A DNA stretch of 64,000 bases, from contig CAVWLB010000010.1 of the NCBI GenBank assembly GCA_963755695.1, forward strand, positions 2,852,001-2,916,000, given 5' to 3'. Below, piece after piece: positions 9,604 to 18,448 of this stretch. How positions within the stretch are numbered: position 1 is the stretch's first letter; the number at the start of each line of letters is the position of its first letter. The notes under the pieces were generated by a model. That model searched no databases and was not told the DNA's origin. It was given only the letters and a program-made list of their open reading frames with translations. Position numbers and translations under genes: made by a program. Origin of the DNA: QHWT01 sp963755695. Its GTDB lineage: Bacteria; Acidobacteriota; Vicinamibacteria; Vicinamibacterales; 2-12-FULL-66-21.

Positions 9604-10701
9604 CCCACGACGTCGACGTCGCTGTCATCGGCGCAGGGGTTGTCGGTCTGGCGGTCGCAGCGGAAGTCGCGCGACAGGGCCACACGGTCGCGCTCGTGGA
9701 ACGACATCCCCGTCCGGGGATGGAAACCAGCACGCACAACAGCGGCGTGATTCATGCCGGTATCTACTATCCCGCCGGCACGCTGAAGGCGCGGCTCTGC
9801 GTCTCGGGGGCGCAGCAGTTGTTCTCTTTCTGCGCCCGGCACGGAGTGCCTCACGAGAAGTGCGGCAAGGTGATCGTGGTGAGCTCCAATGAGGAACTCG
9901 CGACGCTTGAGGCGCTGCTCGCGACCGGCCTGGGCAATGGTGTGCCGGGCCTGGAGCTGGTCGATGCGGCGTTCGTCAAGACACGCGAACCGAACGTGCG
10001 CGCCGTTGCAGCGATTCTGGTCTCCCGAGACGGGCCGGCTCGACCCCTCCGCGCTCGTTCTCGCGCTGCGCCGGGTTGCGGAGGCGGAGGGCGTGATGCT
10101 CGTGAATGGAACGCCGGTGCATGGAGGCGCTGGCTCCCGGGACGGTTTGACAGTACGCCTGGGGGACGAGCGCGTCATGGCGCGAGTGGTCGTGAATGCC
10201 GCGGGCCTGTACGCCGACGAGGTATCGACCGCCTTCGGAGGCGAGTCGTTTCGGATTTACCCGTGCCGCGGAGAGTACGCGGAACTGCGCCCCTCGAAGC
10301 AGAACTTGGTCAACGGTCTCGTCTACCCCCTGCCGCATGCACGAGGACACAGCCTGGGTGTCCACCTGACTCGAACACCGTCGGGCAACGTGCTGGTCGG
10401 TCCGACGGCTCACTATCAGGAACGCAAGGACGACTACGAGAGCGACCGGTTGCCGCTCGAAGCCTACGTCGAGCCCACGCGTAGCCTGCTGCCGACGATT
10501 GAGCTCGCGGACCTGCAGTACGGCGGCAGCGGAATCCGCCCGAAGCTATGCGGACCGGAACAGCCGTTTGCCGATTTCATGATTCGGGCCGACACACAGG
10601 CCCCACGCCTGATCCACGCGGTGGGCATCGATTCTCCGGGTCTGACTTCATGCCTCGCGATTGGCGGGACGGTCGCGGAGCTGGTTAGCGAACGGCTCTA
10701 G
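9600..10701 (+). CDS. FAD-dependent oxidoreductase, L-2-hydroxyglutarate oxidase-like (one frameshift)
   Basis: The N-terminal half (from ATG 9600) has the FAD dinucleotide motif VAVIGAGVVGLAVAAEVARQG, the ERHPRPGMETS segment and HNSGVIHAGIYYP, which is typical of the LhgO/YgaF family. After VRAVAAI the frame changes near 10016; the second frame continues with WSPETGRLDPSALVLAL, NAAGLYADEV and a C-terminus ending GIDSPGLTSCLAIGG. One extra base (C) between 10014 and 10018 restores a protein of about 366 residues, normal for the family. The family oxidises L-2-hydroxyglutarate to 2-oxoglutarate and passes electrons to the membrane. The gene overlaps the preceding GT2 by ATGA and converges with rfbD, whose end overlaps it by 54 bp. 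Confidence 0.8.
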
Positions 10702-11524
10702 GTATCGCCGCAAGGCATCTTCCCACCGAGGCATCGCGAAGCCCGCCTTGGCGAGTTTTTCATTGGACAGCGCGCAATACTGCGGGCGGCGGGCGCGCAG
10801 CTGCACATCTCGGACCCGAACCGGCACGAGCTCTGCGTCCACGCCGAGAATCCGTGCGGCCTCCTGCGCCAGCGCCTGCCACGTCGTGGCGCCACTGTTG
10901 ACGGCGTGATACACGCCGTACCGCCCGCTGGTCGTCAACAGTCGCCACGTCGCCTCGGCGACATCGACCACGTAACTCGGCGTCACCGGTACGATCGATG
11001 AATACCCGTGCCGGAGTGCCTTCGCGCATCGACCCGACAATCCGATCGATGCTGCTGCGGCGTCGCTCCCCACCGAACAGGCTTTCGACGCGGAGCACGT
11101 AGTGGGCAGGGGCTTCAGCGGCGAACCACTCCCCCAGCAGCTTCGACGAGGCGTAAACGCTCTGCGGACTCGGTGCGTCTTCTTCAGTGTACGGCGTCGT
11201 TGCCATTCCATCGAAGACGAAGTCGGTGCCGTAATGGACCAGGGTCGCACCCGCTCTCGCGGCGGCCCGCGCCAGTGCGAGGACGCCGAAGCTGTTGCCA
11301 GCGAGCGCGTCCATTGCATGGTCCTCGGCGCCGTCGACGTCATTGTAGGCGGCGCAATTGATGATCGCGTCCGGACGCTCCGCCTCGATTACGCGGGTGA
11401 CTGCATCGGCATCAGCGATATCGAGCATCGCACGGCTGAAACCGCGCACGTCGGCGCGCGACGCGAACCGCCCGGTGACCGTTGCACCGAGCTGTCCGCC
11501 CGCACCTGTGACCAGAATTCGCAT
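10648..11524 (-). CDS. rfbD: dTDP-4-dehydrorhamnose reductase (one frameshift)
   Basis: The N-terminal frame reads MRILVTGAGGQLGATV, NCAAYNDVDGAE, YGTDFVFDG and TPYTEEDAPSPQSVYASSK, the signature of RmlD-type reductases including the catalytic YxxxK. The frame is lost after ARVFIDR near 10987; the second frame resumes with VTPSYVVDVAEATWRLL and runs to a stop at 10648. Removing one base near 10985-10990 gives about 290 residues, the usual length. The enzyme makes dTDP-L-rhamnose from the 4-keto sugar with NADPH. It lies 4 bp after the DegT gene. The other rml genes are not in the window, so a related deoxysugar is possible. Confidence 0.8.
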
Positions 11525-11528
11525 CGAT

Positions 11529-12641
11529 CTAAGTTACCGCGCTGCCGATGACGTCGACGACCAGTCGCTGCTGCTCTTCGGTCAGCTCGCCATAGATCGG
11601 CAGCGCCAGCGCCTCGGCCGCCGCCGCTTCGGCGTGAGGGAAATCGCCGGCACGATATCTGAGCGAGGCAAAACACTCTTGCAGATGAAACGGGACCGGG
11701 TAGTAGATTTCGGTCCCCACGCCCGCCTCGTCGAGCCGCGCCCGGACCCGGTCGCGTCCTGGAATGCGGACCGCGTACTGATTGAAAATGTGCTCGCGTT
11801 CGGCAGGCCATGTCGGCAAGGTGACAATGCCTGAAAGGCCGGCGGCGGTGAACAGCCGCTGATAGCGTTCCGCATTCCGTCGCCGCATGGCGGTCCATTG
11901 CGCCAGGTGCGGCAGTTTCACGCGCAACACCGCGGCCTGAATCGCATCGAGGCGGAAGTTGCCGCCGACGCGCTGGTGAAAGTATCTCGGTTCGGCGCCG
12001 TGGTTGCGCAGCAATCTGATCTCGTGCGCCAGCGGGTCGTCGTTGGTAGTGACAAACCCGCCGTCGCCGAAGGCACCCAGGTTCTTGCTCGGGAAGAACG
12101 AAAAGCATCCAAGCGTACCCATCGATCCGGCTGAACGCCGTTTGTAGGTCGCGCCAATCGCCTGTGCCGCGTCCTCGATCACCGCGACGCCGGCTCGCCG
12201 CGCCTCCTCGAGAATCGGATCCATGTCCGCGCACAGGCCGTAGAGATGCACCGGGACCACCGCGCGGGTCTTCGACGTGAATGCCGCAGCCGCTGCCCTC
12301 GGATCGATGTTGAAGGTGACCGGATCGATGTCGACGAGTTTCGGCGTCGCCCCGAGACGGACGATACCGCCAGCGGTGGCAAAGAAGGAGAACGTCGAGG
12401 TGATGACCTCGTCGCCAGGACCGATGCCGAGCGCCATCATCGCGACGAGTAACGCGTCGGTGCCCGACGACACGCCAATCGCGTGGCGAACGCCGAGATA
12501 GGCCGCAAGCTCACGCTCGAGCGCCTCGACCTCGGGCCCGCCAATGAACCGCTGGCTGTCGCAGACACGCGTGATGGCAGCGAGCAGATCGGCGCGGAGG
12601 GGCGCGTACTGCCCCTGTAGATCGAGCAGCGGCACGCGCAT
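11529..12641 (-). CDS. DegT/DnrJ/EryC1/StrS family PLP-dependent sugar aminotransferase
   Basis: The 370-residue enzyme shows GVSSGTDALLVAMMALGIGPGDEVI, the aspartate motif VIEDAAQAIGA and the PLP lysine K186 in FFPSKNLGAFGDGG. The C-terminal part has NQYAVRIPGRD and the conserved YYPVPFHLQ. Enzymes of this family transfer an amino group from glutamate to a nucleotide-4-keto- or 3-keto-sugar, giving amino-deoxysugars for surface polysaccharide. Gmd (5975) or an RmlB-type dehydratase could supply the keto sugar, but the substrate is not readable. It is transcribed just ahead of rfbD with a 4 bp gap. Confidence 0.92.
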   Translation of the reverse strand: MRVPLLDLQGQYAPLRADLLAAITRVCDSQRFIGGPEVEALERELAAYLGVRHAIGVSSGTDALLVAMMALGIGPGDEVITSTFSFFATAGGIVRLGATPKLVDIDPVTFNIDPRAAAAAFTSKTRAVVPVHLYGLCADMDPILEEARRAGVAVIEDAAQAIGATYKRRSAGSMGTLGCFSFFPSKNLGAFGDGGFVTTNDDPLAHEIRLLRNHGAEPRYFHQRVGGNFRLDAIQAAVLRVKLPHLAQWTAMRRRNAERYQRLFTAAGLSGIVTLPTWPAEREHIFNQYAVRIPGRDRVRARLDEAGVGTEIYYPVPFHLQECFASLRYRAGDFPHAEAAAAEALALPIYGELTEEQQRLVVDVIGSAVT

Positions 12642-12645
12642 GCGA

Positions 12646-13185
12646 CTACCGGGTCACGATTTCCGGCGCGCCCCAGAGCGGCAGATCGTGGCGGGGGTCC
12701 GCCCCCTGGCCCGGTCCGCTCGCGCGCGTGTTGAAGATGATTTCCATGTCCTGTCCGGCATACGCGGAGAGATCGACCATGACGGGAATCCAGCGCCGCT
12801 CTGAAGGGTTCCGGAATGGGTTGACCGTCTGAGTGAACAGGTCTTCGTAGGCATGGCCGTCGGACACACCGACGAAGAAGTACACGCCGTTGCCTTCCTT
12901 CTCCCACGCTTCAGGCTTGAGCCCGAGCGCCACCTTCAGCCATCCGTCGTTGGGCACGCGGACGTGGAAGTGCAGGCGCCCATTGGGAGGAGCGGAAATC
13001 GCCCGTTTGGTCTCGGTTCCCAACACCACGTCTTCCAGCGCGAATGGCTGGCCATCTTTCTGCGCCTGGTCGTACTGCGTCAGCAGATCAATCGGATGTC
13101 CGCGCTCGCGGTGAAACAACCACCAGCCAACCACGATGACGACCAGAATGACGCTGGCGGTGAGAACCGCACGATTCCCCTTCAT
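12646..13185 (-). CDS. Membrane-anchored protein of unknown function
   Basis: The 179-residue protein has one N-terminal membrane segment (AVLTASVILVVIVVGWWLF, about residues 6-24) and a soluble domain expected outside the membrane. The soluble part is beta-rich in character (RLHFHVRVPNDGWLKVALGL, YFFVGVSDGHAYEDLF, RRWIPVMVDLSAYAGQDMEI), which resembles carbohydrate-binding or jelly-roll domains in pattern. I do not recognise a family. It sits 4 bp upstream of the DegT gene and downstream of smpB on the same strand. Confidence 0.65.
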   Translation of the reverse strand: MKGNRAVLTASVILVVIVVGWWLFHRERGHPIDLLTQYDQAQKDGQPFALEDVVLGTETKRAISAPPNGRLHFHVRVPNDGWLKVALGLKPEAWEKEGNGVYFFVGVSDGHAYEDLFTQTVNPFRNPSERRWIPVMVDLSAYAGQDMEIIFNTRASGPGQGADPRHDLPLWGAPEIVTR

Positions 13186-13226
13186 GGCGCTGCCACTTCC
13201 TCCACAAAAGGGTCAATGTACCACAG

Positions 13227-13706
13227 TCACCGTCTTCGTTCCTTGATCGCCGCGCGGGTTTCGCGATCGGTCTCGCGGCGTTTGATGGTCTCGCGCTTGT
13301 CGTGTGCCTTCTTGCCCTTGGCCAGGCTGATCGCCACTTTCACCCGGCCGTTCTTCAGGTAGATTCGCACCGGCACGATGGTCATGCCCCGCTCGGTGGT
13401 CTTGCCGATCAGCTTCTTGATCTCCTGCCGGTGCAGCAGCAGCTTGCGGCGGCGCGTGGGATCGTGATCGCTGTAGCCGCGATTGCGATACGCACTGATG
13501 TGCACGTTGTAAATCCACACCTCACCCGCCTCGATCCGCGCGAAGCTGTCGCGCAGGTTGGCTCCGCCCTCGCGAATCGACTTCACTTCGGTGCCGAGCA
13601 GGGCAATGCCCGCCTCGAACGTGTCGAGCAGGTGGTAGTCGTGGTGCGCCTTGCGGTTGTCGGCGATGATCTTCTGCGCCTGCTCTCGCTCGGTCTTCAT
13701 CGACAT
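13227..13706 (-). CDS. smpB: SsrA-binding protein SmpB
   Basis: The 159-residue protein matches SmpB throughout: NRKAHHDYHLLDTFEAGIALLGTEVKSIREG, then RDSFARIEAGEVWIYNVHISAYR and a basic C-terminal tail (KGKKAHDKRETIKRRETDRE). It binds tmRNA and delivers it to stalled ribosomes. The C-terminal tail mimics mRNA in the A site. I see no tmRNA gene in this window, so ssrA must lie elsewhere. Confidence 0.97.
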   Translation of the reverse strand: MSMKTEREQAQKIIADNRKAHHDYHLLDTFEAGIALLGTEVKSIREGGANLRDSFARIEAGEVWIYNVHISAYRNRGYSDHDPTRRRKLLLHRQEIKKLIGKTTERGMTIVPVRIYLKNGRVKVAISLAKGKKAHDKRETIKRRETDRETRAAIKERRR

Positions 13707-13734
13707 GCTCTCCGTCGCCGGTCAGCCGCAGCAG

Positions 13735-15402
13735 TCAGCGGGTCCAATGCTGGATGGTGAATCGGCCCTTGTGCTCGACGCCTGCCGGACGCAGAGGCGA
13801 AAGCATCACCGACGGCCGGTCGCCGCGCGCGACCAGCATCGCGCCGCCGATGCGCTGCTCCTCGAGCCGTTCACCGAGCTGGCTCGCAAGTGGCGCCGTG
13901 TCGGCCAGAAGGATGATTTTGCGGAAATAGAGCGGCATGAGCAACTGTGCGGTGAACATGTCATCGGCAATGACGATCCGCTCCGGCGAGGAGGCCACCG
14001 CCGTCAGCGCCGCCCCGTCGCCTCGATTGCGGGCAATGTAGGCTGGAACGGTACCGCCGAGGTGAATGACGAGAGTCATCATCACCAGCAGGACGCCAGC
14101 GTAGCCGATCCAGCGGTCGGTCCGGGCGATGGCCCCGAGGTAGTGACGGATCGAGGCCACCGACGCCACCGCCAGCGGGGGAAACAACGGCAGCAGCAGT
14201 CGCGGTCCGAGCGACTTGCCGCCCGTTGTATCGACGCCGACGTAGGCGAGCGCGAGAAAGCCCGCTGCGGTCAGCAGCATTGCTCCACGCGTCCATCCGG
14301 TTCGGTGACCGTCCACCGGTCCCGGCAGAAGCGCGAACACGAAGTACGGCGACACGCGCTGCATGCCGGCCAGCCATTTCGGCGCGGTCACGACCTCGTG
14401 CAGATCGAGCGCCGCCAGCGCCACAATCGCGACCAGCCACGCCAGCAGGGCGATCGAGGTCCGGCGCATGCGCCACAAGAGCAGCGCCGCGGCGAGACCG
14501 CTGACATAGAGCGCAATCAAGCGGTCGTTGCCATAACCGAGCAGCCAATACTGGATTACGGTCTGGTACCGCTCGCGCATCGTGAACGGCTTCAGCGATG
14601 GCAGATCCGAACCCGGCTCGGCGCCCAGCCACGATCCATGGAGCAGGTGCACGGCATGCCGAAGGTGCGCCGCCGGGGGACGGCCAAACCACCAGGCATC
14701 AAGGCACGCCGCCGCGATCACCACCAGCGCGGTCGCGACGATCGCCCGCAGCATCGGCTGCCACTCTCGTGTGCGCAGCCACAGAACCAGAAGGAGTCCC
14801 GGCGTCAGCAGCAGGATTTCGTCACGCTGGATTGCCCCAAGCCCGATCAGTGCGCCCGCGAGCAGCGCGCCCTTCGGCTCATTGAGCCGCAGCGCGCATG
14901 CGAAGGCACCGGCACCGCACGCGACCGCCGGCGCGTGCTCCAGACCGCTGATCGCGTAGAACCACAGTGGGCCGGCGAGGCCGATGGCGATCAGCACCGC
15001 GGGACGGAGCGACGGTTCCGCCATCTTCATGGTCGCCCAGACAACGGCGAGTCCGGCAATCAGCGTGACGACAATCATTCCGCGGATGCCGACAGCCGTC
15101 ACCGCCGCTGCCTGGATTGCGGCGGACGCGGTCGGAAAGATGGCCTGTGTTTCGTGCCCCACTGTCATCACGAACGGCGGACGCAAGGCAAAGAAACGGC
15201 GCTCCGGATCGAGAAACAGGCCCGGATACGCAACGTCGAGCGAGGTGAAATGATGCGCAGCCAGCGCGCGGGCCTGCACGAACTTCACGCCGACATCGCC
15301 CGAATACACCGCGTCGGGTGTGAGGATCCAAAGACCGAGCACCGCGTAGAAGAGCGCGATGCCGCCGAAGATCAGGCGGGTGTTCCGTGGCTCATGGCTC
15401 AT
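13735..15402 (-). CDS. Polytopic membrane protein, GT39-like glycosyltransferase candidate
   Basis: The 555-residue protein has about eleven hydrophobic segments (for example LIFGGIALFYAVLGLWIL at the start, then GMIVVTLIAGLAVVW, ALLAGALIGLGAI, AIVATALVVIAAACL, ALLAWLVAIVALAAL). An early periplasmic loop contains YSGDVGVKFVQARAL. The QRDEILLLTPGLLLVL segment follows the pattern of lipid-linked-sugar glycosyltransferases. The last 90 residues are soluble. It lies between pdxA and smpB on the same strand. Its start codon lies inside a short 7-base repeat (15383-15437), so start choice deserves care. Catalytic activity is not shown. Confidence 0.7.
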   Translation of the reverse strand: MSHEPRNTRLIFGGIALFYAVLGLWILTPDAVYSGDVGVKFVQARALAAHHFTSLDVAYPGLFLDPERRFFALRPPFVMTVGHETQAIFPTASAAIQAAAVTAVGIRGMIVVTLIAGLAVVWATMKMAEPSLRPAVLIAIGLAGPLWFYAISGLEHAPAVACGAGAFACALRLNEPKGALLAGALIGLGAIQRDEILLLTPGLLLVLWLRTREWQPMLRAIVATALVVIAAACLDAWWFGRPPAAHLRHAVHLLHGSWLGAEPGSDLPSLKPFTMRERYQTVIQYWLLGYGNDRLIALYVSGLAAALLLWRMRRTSIALLAWLVAIVALAALDLHEVVTAPKWLAGMQRVSPYFVFALLPGPVDGHRTGWTRGAMLLTAAGFLALAYVGVDTTGGKSLGPRLLLPLFPPLAVASVASIRHYLGAIARTDRWIGYAGVLLVMMTLVIHLGGTVPAYIARNRGDGAALTAVASSPERIVIADDMFTAQLLMPLYFRKIILLADTAPLASQLGERLEEQRIGGAMLVARGDRPSVMLSPLRPAGVEHKGRFTIQHWTR

Positions 15403-15437
15403 GGCTCAGGACTCGAGCTCACTGAGCACCCATGACG
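15383..15437. repeat. Short GAGCCAT-type heptamer array over the start of the membrane-protein gene
   Basis: On the minus strand GAGCCAT is repeated three times (last copy changed to GAGCCAC), with further diverged words up to 15437. It fills the 37 bp gap after pdxA and runs into the first codons of the next gene (Met-Ser-His-Glu-Pro). It belongs to the class of short-word arrays seen at gene junctions here. Confidence 0.45.
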
Positions 15438-15439
15438 AC

Positions 15440-16345
15440 TCATGGCTTGTGGATCGTGGCGCCGGCCGCCAGCCTCGCCGCAAGACGCACGGCTTCGACC
15501 AGGCTGGCATGGTCCGCTCGTCCGCGTCCGGCGATATCGAACGCGGTCCCGTGATCCACCGAGGTGCGAATGATTGGCAGACCGAGCGTCACGTTTACCG
15601 CGCGGCCAAAGGCCAAGAGCTTCACCGGAATCAGTCCCTGGTCGTGGTAGCAGGCGATTACCGCGTCGAACTCGCCGCGTGAGGCCCGCACGAAGATCGT
15701 GTCCGCGGGCCACGGCCCGGTGACGTTGACGCCGCGCGCCCGGCACGCCGCGACGGCCGGGCCAAGCACGGCATCTTCTTCGCTGCCAATGACCCCGTGC
15801 TCGCCCGCATGCGGATTGAGTCCGGCCAGCGCAAGGGAGGGTGTCGCGTAGCCAAAGCGCGGAAGTTCCCGGGCGGACAGCGCAATCACCGATTCGAGCA
15901 GATCCTGCGTGAGCAGGCGCGGGACATCCTTGAGCGGTACATGAATCGTGGCCAGCACCACCCGGAGCGCTTCGGCGTAAAACATCATCGCCACGCGTGG
16001 CGCGCCGGTGAGGTGGGCCAGGAGATCGGTGTGCCCCTTCCACCGAAGCCCAGCCAGAGCGAACGCTTCCTTGTTGACGGGCGCGGTAGCGATCGCGTCG
16101 ACTGCGCCGCTGCAGGCGTCGCCGACGGCCGCGACGATCGCCTCGTACGCCGCGCGTCCTGCGTCGGCCGAAAGCGTTCCGGGCGGGAAGGGTTTCAGCG
16201 CGCGGTCGTCATGGGGGCCGTAGAGGATTGGCTCGCAGACGTCGCGCACGCGAGGGTCCGCGGCTGCCTTCGCCGCGATCTCCGGTCCGATGCCTGCGGG
16301 ATCCCCGACAGTGATGGCTACGCGTGGTGGCCGCACGACCCGCAT
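15440..16345 (-). CDS. pdxA: 4-hydroxythreonine-4-phosphate dehydrogenase
   Basis: I place the start at ATG 16345 (MRVVRPPRVAITVGDPAGIGPE), because this is where family similarity begins; it overlaps the end of ricT by 28 bp. The 301-residue enzyme has VGDPAGIGPE, the NKEAF segment, the metal-ligand histidines in WKGHTDLLAHL, LNPHAGEHG and the closing SVDHGTAFDIAG. It oxidises 4-phosphohydroxy-L-threonine in the DXP-dependent pathway to pyridoxal phosphate and uses NAD and a divalent metal. PdxJ is not in the window. Many PLP enzymes in this window depend on this cofactor. Confidence 0.95.
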   Translation of the reverse strand: MRVVRPPRVAITVGDPAGIGPEIAAKAAADPRVRDVCEPILYGPHDDRALKPFPPGTLSADAGRAAYEAIVAAVGDACSGAVDAIATAPVNKEAFALAGLRWKGHTDLLAHLTGAPRVAMMFYAEALRVVLATIHVPLKDVPRLLTQDLLESVIALSARELPRFGYATPSLALAGLNPHAGEHGVIGSEEDAVLGPAVAACRARGVNVTGPWPADTIFVRASRGEFDAVIACYHDQGLIPVKLLAFGRAVNVTLGLPIIRTSVDHGTAFDIAGRGRADHASLVEAVRLAARLAAGATIHKP

Positions 16346-17127
16346 CCGCCGCCAGTGGCACAGCTGCCGCAGCCGGTTGGATTGGAGCAGCTGCCGTGGT
16401 CGGCGCAGCCGGCGTGCTTCACGCCGTTGCCGTTGGGAAGCTCGTAACGCAGGCAGCACTTGAGCCGACCGCACATGCCCGACAGCTTCGAAGGATTCAG
16501 GCTCAGTTGCTGCTGCTTGGCCATCTTGATCGACACCGGCTCGAAGCTCTTCAACCAGGTCGTGCAGCAGAGCGGCCGGCCGCAGGGGCCGTAGCCGCCG
16601 AGCATCTTCGCTTCGTCGCGCACGCCGATCTGCCGCATCTCGATCCGCGTGCGGAAGTGGGCGGCAAGGTCACGAACGAGCTCGCGGAAATCCACCCGTG
16701 AATCCGAGGTGTAGTAGAAGATGACCCGCGAGCCGTCGAGCAGGTACTCGACACGGGTCAGCTTCATCGGCAGGCCGCGCTCGCGAATCTTGAGCTGGGC
16801 AACCCGCTTGGCTTCCTGTTCGCGCTGTTCCTGCTTCAGTTTCTGAAGGACGTCGTCGCGGGTCGCCCGGCGGACGACAACATTCGGGGAGTCAGCGGCG
16901 GGTTGACGCCGTTCCGACAGCGCCGCCGGGATCCGGGTCATGGTCGCGACCGCGCGTCCGTCGGCCGTGTCGACGACGAGCGCATCGCCCGGCGCTGGCG
17001 TGAGAGGTGCTTGCGTCGAGTCGGGTTCGTCAGCGTCGAAAGCGAGATCCGGCAACAGGAAGGAGTACGTGCGCCCTACCGGAGAAAACTTCACGCTGAC
17101 GAACGGGCGTCGCGGCCCTTCGCTCAT
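16318..17127 (-). CDS. ricT: PSP1-domain protein, RicT/YaaT family, with a Cys-rich C-terminal tail
   Basis: The 269-residue protein carries the PSP1 C-terminal core: MKLTRVEYLLDGSRVIFYYT, RVDFRELVRDLAAHFRTRIEMRQIGVRDEAKMLGG and then CGRPLCC and LSGMCGRLKCCLRYE, whose cysteines bind an Fe-S cluster in the Bacillus Ric complex. An insertion of about 45 residues rich in Lys, Arg and Gln (coiled-coil-like) precedes it. The last 30 residues are unusual: a Gly-Cys-His tail with CADHGSC, GCGSC and CGSCGHHA. RicT works with RicA and RicF in RNA processing in Bacillus; in Gram-negative phyla the role is unclear. It overlaps pdxA and follows holB. Confidence 0.88.
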   Translation of the reverse strand: MSEGPRRPFVSVKFSPVGRTYSFLLPDLAFDADEPDSTQAPLTPAPGDALVVDTADGRAVATMTRIPAALSERRQPAADSPNVVVRRATRDDVLQKLKQEQREQEAKRVAQLKIRERGLPMKLTRVEYLLDGSRVIFYYTSDSRVDFRELVRDLAAHFRTRIEMRQIGVRDEAKMLGGYGPCGRPLCCTTWLKSFEPVSIKMAKQQQLSLNPSKLSGMCGRLKCCLRYELPNGNGVKHAGCADHGSCSNPTGCGSCATGGGCGSCGHHA

Positions 17128-17134
17128 CCCGCAC

Positions 17135-17190
17135 CCCTATATATGAACGGGGCGTTGCCCCGGAACCCCGGCTCGTCGCTCGCGGCGGCC
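17135..17190 (-). repeat. Single copy of the GCGAGCGACGAGCCGGG element with a GC hairpin
   Basis: On the minus strand GCGAGCGACGAGCCGGGG (17166-17183) is followed by a CGGGGCaacGCCCCG hairpin and ATATATA, directly upstream of ricT. The same 17-base core begins each unit of the 93-bp tandem repeat upstream of ilvC (39256-39560), there followed by a similar GGGGCggaGCCCC hairpin. Both sites lie between two co-directional genes and in gene orientation. Confidence 0.6.
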
Positions 17191-17293
17191 CCAGGACCGC
17201 TCTCTTCGCAAAGCGCGCCGTGCACTCAGGCGCCACGTCAACTCCATCGCCAACCAGCGCGGAGCGCATGACGCGAGACGGCCGTGCGGCGAT

Positions 17294-18299
17294 TCAGATC
17301 TGCAGCGCTACCCAGTCCGCGACGATCTTCGGACTGGCGTTGCGCTCCAGAGCCGACAACGCCCGATCCACGGCCGAAAACGCGCGGAGCGCGCGATCGC
17401 CATCGAACGACCGGAGCAGCGATTGAAGCTGCGGCGTGAGGTCGGCGTTGGCAATTGCGCCAGGATCCGCGCGGGAAAGCAGGACAGCAAGGTCTCTCAG
17501 AAGCGCGGCGACGGCGCGGAGCCGGCGCGCCAGATCTTCACGGTCGGCGGCGCCACCGGTCAGCATTCTGGCCCCGTCCAGCCGGCGCCGGGGATCCGCA
17601 CTGCTGGCGGCTGTCTGCAGCAGACGCGCGGCGGCCTCCCGTGTTTCGACGATCTCCTCGGCCCCGCCGTCGAGCGCGCGGCCGATGCTGCCGTCCGATA
17701 CCGCCGCGGCGGCATGCGCCTCTTCAGACGCGACGCCATGCTCGCGCATCAGGACCGTGGCAACGTCAGCCGGCGACAGGGGACCAAACCGCAGCTGTTG
17801 ACAACGCGAACGCACGGTTGGCAGCAGGATGTCGGGGCGGCGCCGTCACCAGCACGAAGACTGAGGTCGGGGGCGGTTCCTCGAGCGTCTTGAGCAGCGC
17901 GTTCTGTGCCGGCGGCAGGAGCGCGTCGGCCTGGTCGACGATTACCACACGCTTGCGCCCCTCGAACGGCCGATAGCCAGTGCGATCAATTGCCTCGCGT
18001 ACCTGGTCGACGCTGATCCACCCGGTCTCGCCCGGCGCGACGAGCACCACGTCGGCGTGGACGCCGCGCGCGATGCGCCGGCAGGGGCCGCACTCTCCGC
18101 ATGCGCTGATGCCCGACTCGTCCGGCCAGGAAATCGGCCTCTCGCAATTCAACGCCTGCGCCAGCGCTACGGCGGTCATGCGCTTGCCGACGCCGTCAGG
18201 ACCCGAAAAGATCAGGCTGGGCGGAAGCGACCCGCGCGCGGTGGCATGTGCCAGAAGCGCAAGCAGCGACCGTTGGCCGGAAATCGCGGGAAAAGCCAT
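17294..18299 (-). CDS. holB: DNA polymerase III delta-prime subunit (one frameshift)
   Basis: From ATG 18299 (MAFPAISGQRSLLALL) the protein has the Walker A-like GPDGVGKRMTAVALAQAL, the four zinc-binding cysteines in CGECGPC, VVIVDQADAL and LLKTLEEPP, the clamp-loader signature. The frame breaks after VLVTAPP; the other frame resumes with DILLPTVRSRCQQLRFGPLS and runs to 17294. One extra base in a four-G run at 17834-17837 (CCCC on the coding strand) explains it. The restored protein has about 334 residues. It is essential for loading the sliding clamp, so a true knock-out is unlikely. The C-terminal 170 residues are family-typical. Confidence 0.88.
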
Positions 18300-18344
18300 G
18301 GAATCCGGGGAGCATCCTACCACGGCGCGAATCAGTGATTCCGC

Positions 18345-18448
18345 AATTTGGTGATCTGGTGATTTAGCCTGCACACGCTACCGCGCGTGCTCTTGAAGAT
18401 GCTCAATCACCAAATCACCAATTCACCAAATCACCAATTCACCAAATC
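18345..18448. repeat. Inverted 8-base word array (GGTGATYT / AATCACCA)
   Basis: The left part has GGTGATCTGGTGATTT (18350-18365). After a 35 bp spacer the right part has six units of AATCACCA or ATTCACCA (about 18402-18448), the inverse complement. The stop codon of the penicillin-binding protein gene is formed by the first repeat unit (ggTGAttt on the minus strand). The array can fold into a hairpin between that stop and holB. Confidence 0.7.

Noticed and set aside
13187..13735. tmRNA gene near smpB
   Set aside because: No tRNA-like ends or tag-peptide frame is present next to smpB.
13651..15435. 594-residue plus-strand frame
   Set aside because: It lies opposite the membrane-protein and smpB genes, is very rich in Arg, His and Gln, and has no recognisable domain. 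It is the usual antisense shadow of high-GC genes.
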